From Schizochytrium sp. CCTCC M209059 (lineage: Eukaryota > Sar > Bigyra > Thraustochytrida > Thraustochytriidae), in assembly GCA_000818945.1 (NCBI GenBank), contig KN805388.1, forward strand, positions 215,198-251,495: a DNA stretch of 36,298 nucleotides. The letters are read 5' to 3'. Both the position numbers and the translations under genes were made by a program. This document shows positions 27,989 through 36,298 of this stretch, piece after piece. The notes beneath the pieces are model-generated. The model did not search any database. It saw only the letters and a list, made by a program, of their open reading frames with translations, and was not told the DNA's origin. Numbering within the stretch: the first letter of the stretch is position 1; every line of letters begins with the position of its first letter.

Positions 27989-29806
27989 GTCGTGAGTTCG
28001 GTCCTCGGACGACGTCGCGGCAGGATCTTGGAGCGATGCAGCGTCAAAATCGTCAAGTCTAATTTTGTGTAATTCGAGCCGCAGATCCTGCAACGATTGA
28101 GGGGGGCGTTCGCCTGAAAAGTGCGGAAAGAAGGACGCAACGGGTGTCTGCCTAGAACACTTTGGAAAGTCCTCGCAAGCTGACGCGGGCATGATAAAGT
28201 ACCATTCTTCGCCCGGACAACCCGCATTACGGAGAATGCTGGGAATCTGTGCGGGTGCGGTTCCCATGAGGTCTACGGTGGTGACATTGTGGTCCGTGAG
28301 CAAGAAGCGCGGCATCATGTACGTTTCGTACGAGGCGATGCATCGAATCGTCTGTTGTGATTCAAAGAGCTCGCCTTCAATCGCCAACAGCGCAGGGACT
28401 ACGCCTCCTTGGTGCACAAATCCATAAAAAATACCGAGAATAACGTTGAAGACAAGCCAGAAGAATTGCGCGTAGCCGTTGCGAGTAATAAGCTCCGTGG
28501 TAAGCACTGCGATGGGGAGAATGAGAGGCATGAGGAAACGCGGTTCTTGGTGCGGGGCCAGTGAGAGCGTGCAAAGCCCGCACATGATCACTGCGACCAT
28601 GACGGCACGCTTTGAGGTTGCAAAGGCTGATCGGCGTAAAAGTGCGAAAATCCAAAGCGGGGAGAAGAGGAGCTGCATGTTTACTGCCGCATGCAAGTAA
28701 TGTGGGTGCAGACCATGCTGGGCTAGGTTAGCGAAGCGGGTATTGTAGATGAGGTTGTTCAGGGGCGTCAGCGTGAGTTGGATGCCCCCGCGGCCAAGGG
28801 GTTCACGCAGCCATGACGGTAAAGGTGATGTCTCTGAACGACAGTCCTCCATCGCGTTCACATAGATGGAGTCTGCGCTCACAAAGACGAGAACGCAAAG
28901 CCCCGCGCCGAGCAAGGCCCTTGCCAGACGCGGTACGAGAGCGCGCAACAGGAGCACCACGTTTCCCTGTTGAGGTTGCATCCGTGGGTGCGTGCTCGCG
29001 CCAGTGTCTTCATTTTCCTGGGGCGGCACTTTGAGGGCGTGCAGCGCTTCGAGATATACCCAGAAGAAGGCAATAGGGAGAACAAAGGCCGGGAATGTGA
29101 CGTGTATAAAAAAGCCAGCTGCGGCGCAGGCGCCCAAGGTTGCTGGCCGGCGCATAAAACTAGCATAGGCACAGAACACAAACAAGAGGACAGCGAGTGA
29201 GTTTGCGAGAGGTCTGGCCAAAAGAACAATGCTGACCCATGACGAGCGGTACACAAAAAATGTGCGCTCGCCGAACACGCGACGGACGCACCAATCTGCA
29301 ACGAGGGAGAGTCCAAATACGAAAAGGCGTGGTAGAACAAGCGCCCAGAGGCTCGAAGCGTGAAGCCACGTATGTTTGAGCAGGCAAAATGGCACTCCGC
29401 AGCTTACAAGTGGTGGTACGATGCTTCTGTACAGCAGTCCGTCGTGCTCACACGAGAACTCCCAGGGAACAAAGGTGTCGTAGCCGAGGATCCACTTGGA
29501 TGCGACCTCTTGCGTTTGGAAGAATTCGTCTGCGTTTTTTCATGCGTCGGCGAGGATCGTGTGTTTGTGAGAAAGGTTAGCGTCATTTTGATGATGTTCG
29601 ATAAGGCCGCAAGTGTAACACGACACGATCGGGCAAGCCGAGTTGGTAGGCCAAGCTTGCGAGCCAAAGATTCAAGCCCACGAGCTCGCGATAATTTGGA
29701 AAACAAACGCACCCGGATGCAAATACCCCGGCGCAAAGATCATCATGAGTCGCAGCAGCACTCCAAAGGGGACATCGCTCGCGTACGAAGTCCGTAGCAC
29801 GCCCAT
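27857..29806 (-). CDS. PIGZ: GPI mannosyltransferase 4 (PIG-Z/SMP3, GT22), two exons
   Basis: The gene is split: exon 1 is 29806-29713 and exon 2 is 29529-27857, giving about 588 residues. Exon 1 begins at the first ATG after an in-frame TAA and encodes 31 residues ending in GYLHP. Splicing creates HPDEFFQ, the GT22 catalytic motif, with D32. Further matches are PWEF, YRSIVPP, LYN-type NLIYNTRFANLAQHGLHPHYLH (written here only to identify the family) and APHQEPRF near 356-363. About eight to ten hydrophobic segments span the ER membrane. Family knowledge: PIG-Z/SMP3 adds the fourth, side-branching mannose to GPI anchors, using dolichol-phosphate-mannose in the ER lumen. PIG-B and ALG9 are alternatives but fit the HGLHP block less well. 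The C-terminal 60 residues are unconserved and overlap the IQ gene. Confidence 0.92.
29530..29712 (-). other. Spliceosomal intron of PIGZ (183 bases)
   Basis: The donor reads G|GTGCGT and the acceptor CGCAG|AC on the minus strand. Both flanking exons are phase 1. Removing the 183 bases joins CAT-CCG-G to AC-GAA, giving H-P-D-E, the conserved catalytic motif of GT22 enzymes. Without splicing, exon 2 is closed by an in-frame TGA a few codons upstream. Confidence 0.9.
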
Positions 29807-31139
29807 AGCCGCTGCTGCGAGTTAGGCCGCCGGACGTGAACTGGACTTTGCTCGCAACGGGGACGCTTGGTCCGCGTCTGCAGCGGGGCGAAGCGATTTG
29901 ATTTGCCTTCGCCTTCGCGTTTGCGTTGGCGTTTGCGTTGGAGTCTGCGTCGCGCAGCTCTCTTCCGCCAGAGCGGCTGGCCAGCATCAGCGGAGCTTTT
30001 GCGTCGCCGCTGCCGCTGCCTGCGGCCACGAAGAATGGTTCTGCGCGACGGTAATCGTCCGAAGAGCGGGATCGATCGAGAGCCGCGATAACTCCGAAGC
30101 TCAATGGAACGGCAATGAGAACAAAAAGAACAAGTTTGATTCGCCTAGCTGAGCGGAGCGGCGCGGCGGCGGCCTCCCGTGGCCATAGGCTAGCCTACCA
30201 GGGGTACCAACCGTGACGTGAAGTTAGGGTTGCTATTGCTGCGGAAGAATGAATTGCCATGGGTAATGCTCAAGGCAGATATTTGCAGCCTACGTACGAT
30301 ATGATTCTCCATGCCTAAGATGAGCTCTGGATAATCAACATTTGATAATATCATCTCTTCTTCCCTTGTAAAATGCAGAATCGCACATTTTGACTGAAGT
30401 CGCGATAAAGATCGAAGTGGATTGCAGTAGGGTGAGAGGCGGGAGTACGTCACTGTCGTACTTGTTAGCCATTATCACATTGCCCGTTTCAAATGCATCC
30501 CTGCGCTTCTTTCATTTCTTGCTTTGCGCCTCGAAGGCCTCGCGATCTTTACGATTGACAACTTTTTAAAGCTGCGTGCCACCACTGCCACTGCAAATGC
30601 AAATGCCACTGCCGCCACTGCATTTTCAGCAAGCTTTGTCAGTGAGTCGTGGCGGGTTTATTCAGAACCCGTGGCTACAAGAACCCGCCACACATTCGCG
30701 CTTGTTGTGCTAATGCTCGCAATCTTTTTCGATTTTGAGTGGACTAGACAAATTACAGACCTAGGTCTATTAGCCTTGAAAACTGGCGGACTGGCGAGAA
30801 GACAGGCCGCTGGAGTTTCTAGAAGGCGTGTATATATTGGTCGCCAAGTTTTGAAAGGGGAATTCCGTAAAACTGGCAAGCGGGCGAAAGCTACAATGAG
30901 GTAATAACGATCAAACGATGACACATACTCGGGTCTTGTGCTTGCTTTGCTTGAAAGGAAGGCTTGTGTTCTGGCAACCAATGTAGAATCCTTTTGGTAT
31001 TAAAAAAAAGTTTAATTCGCAGGTCTCTTGCTCTTCTTTCTGATTTTCCGTGCTTCGGAGCTCGTGACGGCACCTCAGAAAGATTTTGACGCCAGGAGTG
31101 CGTCTTTTTTTTTGTGCGAGTATGCGAACTGATGTACAG
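29807..31139. other. Intergenic stretch upstream of PIGZ
   Basis: No convincing gene is visible. The first part should hold the PIGZ promoter. There is a short GCNAAT/CACTGC-type repeat near 30582-30620, a hexamer-like GTTTGCGTTGGC run near 29918-29945 and AT-richer DNA from about 30200 on. Plus-strand and minus-strand frames of up to 126 codons lack motifs. Confidence 0.5.
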
Positions 31140-32279
31140 GTTTCCCTCGGACCGAGCGTCTTCTCGAATTTCCCCGTGACGCGAATTGCCCAATCAGGCA
31201 TTTTTCTGCGTGTATCTTAAGGCATGACTCGGAGAGATGTAAGAAATCATTCACAATCTCCAGCAGCTTCAAGCTCATAAACATGTACCCGTTGTTCAAC
31301 AGCTCTATCGTTAGGGCTACATCCCTCTCCTGCAGTGTCTCAGCGACGTTTTTCAAATCTTCATTGAAAAGCTGGGCGCAGAGAGAAATACCATAAATGT
31401 GCACCGGATGCTGAACGAGATGGTTGCCAGGAAAGCAAAGATCGAGACAAACCCACCGAAAACGCCCATCGGCTCAGTCGAGAGCTCCTTGCAACGCATC
31501 ACGCATACTACGCATGCGGATGCGAGTTTCGATTGTGCAACCTCATTGAAGTCAGCGTGACTCAAGGACTTGGCACTAACCTCGAGTAAGATTTGCTGAA
31601 GACTGGAAGGGAAGATGCAACGCAAGCAGCCGGCAAGCGCAGCGATGACTGACGGGGACAAGGTGCCACTTACAGCGCTCCTTGTTTTCGCCTCGATAAG
31701 ATGGGTCACCGGGGTGGCCGATCTATCTCTTGCGCACTTCTTCTGGGTCCGATGCCTCTTCGCGCGCGGCGCCAGAGGTGACCAGGGCAAGCACTGACGA
31801 GCGCTTCGAATTGCGATTCATGCGTGCCATGCGAGAGAGAATATTGGCTGCGCCGGCGGATCGTTCGATAGTGGCGATAAGCATGGCGGTGACAAAGGGC
31901 GATTTTTCCACCGCCCGGACAAGACAAGGCTTTACTAACGCACATGCGTCATCCCTAACTTTGCGGTGCAAGATCCAATACAAGACCTGATATGCTCGAT
32001 CATGTCCATTTGCATATTCCATTGGCAACGCAATCAAGCGGTGCGTTGAACGCGATCATCTGGACGCGATCCCTCGCAAGGATTCTGCCTACGTTGTGCA
32101 TCGCATCGCGAGCTCAAGGCCGCGCTTGATGTGGCACATTGCCAGTGTGAGTGCACGATACAGGCTTCCGCGATAACACGAACGGACTGGTCGAGGTCGG
32201 GACCATCGGTGCCATCCGCAGCGACGTGGTTCACAAAGGCACGCAGCACTTGATCGAAACCATCCCGTTCGGATGATTC
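31140..32279 (-). pseudogene. Probable decayed gene for a helical (ARM/HEAT-like?) protein
   Basis: Protein-like stretches follow one another on the minus strand but change frame about five times. In order: FDQVLRAFVNHVAADG (near 32258), ALTLAMCHIKRGLELAM (near 32153), VGRILARDRVQMIAFNAP (near 32090), VLYWILHRKVRDDACALV (near 31985), SVIAALAGCLRCIFPSSLQQ (near 31650) and LFNEDLKNVAETLQERD then ALTIELLNNGYMFMSLKLLE (31370-31260). They are amphipathic and lie in the same order and strand. One frame change coincides with a tandem 5-base duplication (GCGAT twice, 32100-32109). This pattern fits a pseudogene. A multi-intron gene is the alternative: a good 3' splice site (TTTCTCTCTGCGCCCAG) occurs at 31372. 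I cannot name the family. Confidence 0.5.
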
Positions 32280-33392
32280 CGCCTTTGCCAGGTACTACTA
32301 CAATCTCGCGACCGAACTGTCTGTTCATCGAGGAGGACGAGCGATCGATGCATGCAGCAGCAGGCTGTTCGCGATCGATCGATAGCGACCTTTTGCCTCC
32401 CACCTTCTTCGTCTCCTTGCCCTAAAGCGCGCGAGCTGGCTGACGGGCGCGTGCAGGGGTTAGAATACACTGTACTTGGGGGCGACTTGGAGGCGGGCGT
32501 CGCAAATGGCTATAAACCCGCGCGCCCACTGTCACCTCAACTTTTGTTTCTGGCACTTTCTTTCTTTCCTTCTTCTCGCCGTCGATGGTTTTGGCAATTT
32601 CTTGCTTGGACCTGCCGCTCTGTCACCATCTTGTCTCAAGAAACCTCGTGGGCTCCGCGCGAGCGCAGGTCCACCATGGCTGCCGGCAAGACACGTCTTA
32701 CAAGGCAAGACAAGGCAGGGCAAGGCAAGACAAGGCAAGGCAAGGCGAGGCAAGGTCTGATCTTGCGGTCCGTCGGACCCAAGGATATGACAACGTGAGG
32801 TATGTATTGGATTCCAGAGGGCGGCTGTGGTAGGTAGGCCTAGGTAACTCTTATCAGCAGCCGCGGTTATCAGCGACCCGGACCCGACTCCGCTCGCCGC
32901 TGCTCGGTCGCGTTGTTGGACATCGCCTGCGTCGCCAAACCCGAAACCTCGGACCGCGCAGCCCCCGACGCCACGAGCCCGGCCGCGCGCAGGCGAGCGC
33001 AGAGCGCGCCGAGGAGAGCAGCCCGAGCGCGCGCGCGCGCGAGCGAGCGGCGAGCGCCGCGCCCGCGGGCGCCGGAGGAGGCGAGGCGAGGCGAGAGGCG
33101 AGCCCGAGAGGTATCGCGCCCGGCAGGGCGATCGATCAGCTTGGACGAGCGCGCGACCAACCAGCGCGAGGACGGCGAGGAGGAGGCCGCCGAGGCGCGC
33201 GAGGAAGGCGGCAGCGGCAGCGGCGCGGCGTAGGGCGGACGCGCGTCTGCGAGCGGGCGGAGCAGCGTACCGTCCGTGCGGCCCGCAGGCAGAAGCGGCG
33301 AGCAGAAGAGGAGAAGAGGCAGCGGGCAAGTATCTTTGGAGGCCAGTGAGTCTTGACGAGGCGGGCAGGCACGTAGGCGTGCGAAAGGGACG
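32280..33392. other. Upstream region of the cytidylyltransferase gene
   Basis: No gene is visible in this 1.1 kb. It carries a CAAGG-type pentamer tract at 32701-32755 and a purine-rich, very GC-rich block at about 32990-33310 (GAGGC and GCGAGC units) just before the start codon. The block is probably the promoter and 5' leader. Open frames on both strands are Arg/Ala-rich and unconserved. Confidence 0.5.
32701..32755. repeat. CAAGG/CAAGA pentanucleotide tract
   Basis: Eleven five-base units stand in perfect phase: CAAGG, CAAGA, CAAGG, CAGGG, CAAGG, CAAGA, CAAGG, CAAGG, CAAGG, CGAGG, CAAGG. The unit is one base from the minus-strand unit CAAGA of the large array at 1269-1841, but here it lies on the plus strand. 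Confidence 0.85.
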
Positions 33393-34937
33393 ATGGCGGG
33401 CGCGTCGGAGAGCATGCGGCAGGCTGTGCAGGCCGGTCGCGGGCTGGTCAAGGACGTGGTGGACGCTCGGAGCGTGGAGCCCATGTACGAGGCCTTCAAG
33501 CAGTCGGAAACGATGCGTAACCTGAAACGCGGCGTGGACCGCCTGCTCAAGGCTGGAGGCTACACGGAGCCGTACCCCACGGAGGAGCAGCTGCTGGCGA
33601 CCTTGAGTATCATGGCGCTTACGCTAATGCTGTACTATATCTTCTTCGGAAAGCGGCACCAGCACAAACGCGCCATCCTGGCCAACAAGCTGGCCGAAGC
33701 CGAACGTAAGGTTGCGGAGCTCGAACGGCAAATGGATGACCTCGACTCGGAAGACGAACTTTTTTGCGATGACGACAGGCCGATCCGTGTCTGGATGGAC
33801 GGTGCCTTTGACATGATGCACTACGGACACATGAACGCCTTCCGCCAGGGTCGTTCGCTGGGCAACTACCTCGTGGTTGGCATCAACAGCGACGAGAGCA
33901 TCAAGGAGTGCAAGGGCACGGCGCCCGTCATGAACGACCAGGAGCGCTGCGGCGCCGTCAAGGGCTGCAAGTGGGTCGATGAGATTGTGCCTGGCGCCCC
34001 GTACGTGATGACCCCCGAGTATCTGAACTACGTCATCAAAAAGTACAAGATCGACTACGTGGTCCACGGCGATGATCCTTGCATCGTGGATGGCAAGGAT
34101 GTGTACGAGGACGCCAAGCGGCGCGGGATCTACCGGAGCATTCCGCGCACCGAGGGCGTGTCCACGACGGACATTGTGGGCCGGATGCTCTACCTTTCGC
34201 GCGACCACCACGAAAAGGGCCAGCACGAACGCCCCGACCTTGTTTCCCGCGAGCGCAAGCGGAGCAACTCGATGTCTTCGGTCACGTCGGAGGGCTCGTT
34301 GAACCCGGACGGGACCGTGAGCAGCGGATTTTTCCGGCCGTCGCGATTTTTGACGACCTCGCGCATGTTGCGAATCTTTTCTGCGGGCGCGCGCGACCCG
34401 CCACCGGGCGCCCGCGTCGTCTACATTGACGGCGCCTGGGACATGTTCCACATGGGCCACGTCAAGACGCTGCAGCGCGCGCGCGAGCTTGGCGACTACC
34501 TAATCGTGGGCGTCCATGGCGACAAGGTCGTCAACGAGCGCCGTGGCAAGAACTTCCCCATCATGAACCTCAACGAGCGTCTGCTGAGCGTTCTCGGATG
34601 CCGTTACGCGAGTGATGTGCTCATTGATGCGCCATGGCACATTACGCGTGAGATGATTGCGTCATTGCGTATTGATGTTGTGGCTCGCGGTACGGTGAGC
34701 GACCACCCGTATGACGTCGTCGAGACTTCATCGGCGTACAAGGTGCCCAAGGAGATGAATATCTTGGAAACGATCAAGTCCGAATCTGATCTTTCCGTGG
34801 AGGCGATCGTCAAGCGTATCCTCACGAACGAGGAAGTCTTCGCCAACAAGGTTGACAAGAAGATGAAGGCTGAGGGCGAGTACTATGCTAAGCGCTATGG
34901 ATTCGAGGCTGATGCAGACGCCGATGCCGACGAATGA
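33393..34937 (+). CDS. PCYT2: CTP:phosphoethanolamine cytidylyltransferase with N-terminal membrane anchor
   Basis: The product has 514 residues. Residues 67-85 are a hydrophobic segment (LLATLSIMALTLMLYYIFF) followed by basic residues and a coiled coil (95-118), so the enzyme is probably anchored with its catalytic part in the cytosol. Two nucleotidyltransferase domains follow. The first has HYGH (143-146) and RTEGVSTT (252-259). The second has HMGH (353-356) and a shortened end. Family knowledge: the duplicated domain distinguishes PCYT2/ECT1 from the choline enzyme. It makes CDP-ethanolamine, the rate-limiting step of the Kennedy pathway to phosphatidylethanolamine. A Ser-rich linker at 290-312 may be a phosphorylation site. 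The tail is an Asp/Ala repeat. The extension of about 125 residues is absent from yeast and mammalian enzymes, though plant ECT1 is also membrane-anchored. Confidence 0.95.
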   Translation: MAGASESMRQAVQAGRGLVKDVVDARSVEPMYEAFKQSETMRNLKRGVDRLLKAGGYTEPYPTEEQLLATLSIMALTLMLYYIFFGKRHQHKRAILANKLAEAERKVAELERQMDDLDSEDELFCDDDRPIRVWMDGAFDMMHYGHMNAFRQGRSLGNYLVVGINSDESIKECKGTAPVMNDQERCGAVKGCKWVDEIVPGAPYVMTPEYLNYVIKKYKIDYVVHGDDPCIVDGKDVYEDAKRRGIYRSIPRTEGVSTTDIVGRMLYLSRDHHEKGQHERPDLVSRERKRSNSMSSVTSEGSLNPDGTVSSGFFRPSRFLTTSRMLRIFSAGARDPPPGARVVYIDGAWDMFHMGHVKTLQRARELGDYLIVGVHGDKVVNERRGKNFPIMNLNERLLSVLGCRYASDVLIDAPWHITREMIASLRIDVVARGTVSDHPYDVVETSSAYKVPKEMNILETIKSESDLSVEAIVKRILTNEEVFANKVDKKMKAEGEYYAKRYGFEADADADADE

Positions 34938-36298
34938 AACAACGACGCAGATCGATATCCGCTTTTTCGTCTTTTCTCTTCTCTTCTTTTCTTCTTTTTC
35001 ACAAAAAGATCAGCAAGGTTGTGCGCGAAACCACCGTTGACGTGAGAGCGCCAACATCTGTGGTGGCAGCACGTTGCGTGCTTCCCTGTACACGTGAAGT
35101 TGGATAGATACGGTGAGGCGGCGAACAAGTGTATGTTGTGTGTGTTTGAGGGAGAGGGAATTATGCGGTCCGGGGAAAAGCTGAGAAAGATTCAAGGAAA
35201 CAAAGGGAAAATGCAAACAAAGAAAAAAAGCATCGTCGGGCGATTTTGACTCTGCGCCTCGGACGTGCCCCATTTTCCCACCCCACCATAAACGAGGTGT
35301 GGGTGAAGAGAACGTCGATTCGCTTGCATGCCCTACCGTCACTTGAGTGAGCCAGCTGACAAGGATGGGAAGAGAACGGAAGCGTTTCCTTGCTCGCTTG
35401 CTGTCAGTGTGTCGCGACGACCAGTGAGCTAGCTAGACAATGGTAGTTTCCGACCGGACCCAAAAGATATTGGATTCTGATTGATTGATTGTTTGTTTGC
35501 GTTTCTTGCACCACCGGAAGGATAATCATTTTATTTGTTGATTTCGTTGCGTGCAATCTCTCGACTTCTTTGGTTCTTGCTGCCACAGAGCCAAAAGTCC
35601 GTCGCTCCCATTTTCGGTCTTTCCTTCGATCGATTTCGCCGCCTGGTTAGCATAAAAGTATAACCACCACTCAAACCTAACCGCGCGCGGCGCGCCGCGT
35701 CCGCGCCCTATTCGGTTGTACGCCGCTGGGTGCTTTTCAATATTACCATTACCATTAGGGCATCAAAAATACCGACCCAGCGGCGCCATAGACCGGCCAA
35801 AGGCCACAATATGCGGTTAGGTTTGGGAGGAGAAAGGAGGGGGAAAAAAACACCCGCGCGGTGCGAGGCGGAGGGTGGGAAGGGGCGGCGCGCAAGTGGA
35901 GAATGGCACGGCGCACAGTGAATAATGGCGCGGCGCACAGTGGAGAATGCGCGCGCGCAAGGGCGGCGAGGGTCCCTCGGCTTTGCGGACTTTCGAAAAA
36001 AAAAACAAAAATAAAAAAAAAAACCAAAAAAACCACATAAACTATACTACGTACTATCGTCGCGCATACCGTACTATCGAGCTATTCCCGAACTACAGTA
36101 GAGGAAGGGAAAAAGGCGCAGTACGCGGCGAGGCGGTGACTCGGACAGAGCGTGGCAGTAGTAGTGCGCGCCTCGCTCGCCCCGGGATAAGGGGCGAGAA
36201 AAAAGCGGCGGCAGAGCGGGAAGAGGCGAGCGCGGGCCGGGTGCGGCCTCGAGCGCGCGGGCGAGCGGCGCGGAGGCGCGGGGCGGAGCGGCGCGGCG
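34938..36298. other. 3' flank of the cytidylyltransferase gene and GC-rich right end
   Basis: No gene is visible. A TTTTC/TCTTC pentamer-like run follows the stop codon (34972-34996). Imperfect 22-base repeats occur at 35886-35950, an A-rich run at 35996-36030, and a very GC-rich end with GGCG and GAGCG units from about 36120. The end could be the promoter of a gene beyond the window. Confidence 0.5.
35886..35950. repeat. Three imperfect 22-base tandem repeats
   Basis: Three consecutive units share the pattern CGGCGC(G/A)CA(A)GTG(G)A(G/A)AATGGC. They differ by a few substitutions and lie in DNA without a visible gene. Confidence 0.7.

Noticed and set aside
31644..31668. GTAAGT...CAG pair on the minus strand that looks like a 25-base intron
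   Set aside because: It is far shorter than the 183-base PIGZ intron, and removing it does not join the flanking protein-like frames.

Overview
This window looks like nuclear DNA from a GC-rich unicellular eukaryote, most likely a flagellate stramenopile of the labyrinthulomycete/thraustochytrid type. The evidence is a central-pair cilium gene, RNA polymerase II subunit RPB3, a GPI mannosyltransferase, mostly long uninterrupted coding regions, one spliceosomal intron that can be recovered by eye, and abundant trinucleotide and pentanucleotide repeats. The lineage is inferred from gene style; no marker gene proves it.

Left third (1-10 kb): a repeat-rich stretch without a convincing gene leads into a perfect (TCTTG)n array of about 115 copies. 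Next come two ankyrin genes in tandem on the minus strand. The right one (3258-5636) is a full ANK-SAM-TIR protein whose TIR domain keeps the position of the catalytic NADase glutamate. The left one (1865-2827) is a shorter paralogue without SAM and TIR. A tRNA-Asp(GUC) gene follows, then a polyglutamine protein with two TAZ zinc fingers. A 3 kb stretch without a convincing gene holds several period-5 repeat tracts.

Middle (10.9-28 kb), a compact core of conserved genes: a JMJD6-like Fe(II)/2-oxoglutarate oxygenase, convergent with RPB3; an IBA57-like mitochondrial Fe-S assembly factor, convergent with a 2539-residue CFAP46 (C1d complex of the ciliary central pair); and, divergent from CFAP46, a protein with IQ motifs and Sfi1-like tryptophan repeats that may belong to the basal body or axoneme.

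Right part (27.8-36.3 kb): a PIG-Z/SMP3-type GPI mannosyltransferase, whose start and N-terminal catalytic motif lie in a separate upstream exon; a decayed minus-strand gene around 31.1-32.3 kb; and a membrane-anchored CTP:phosphoethanolamine cytidylyltransferase with two catalytic domains. The right end is low-complexity GC-rich DNA.

The strongest candidates for something new are the ANK-SAM-TIR protein (an architecture parallel to SARM1) with its tailless tandem paralogue, the catalytically dead CHAT-like fold at the C-terminus of CFAP46, and the recurrent period-5 repeat tracts in the intergenic DNA.
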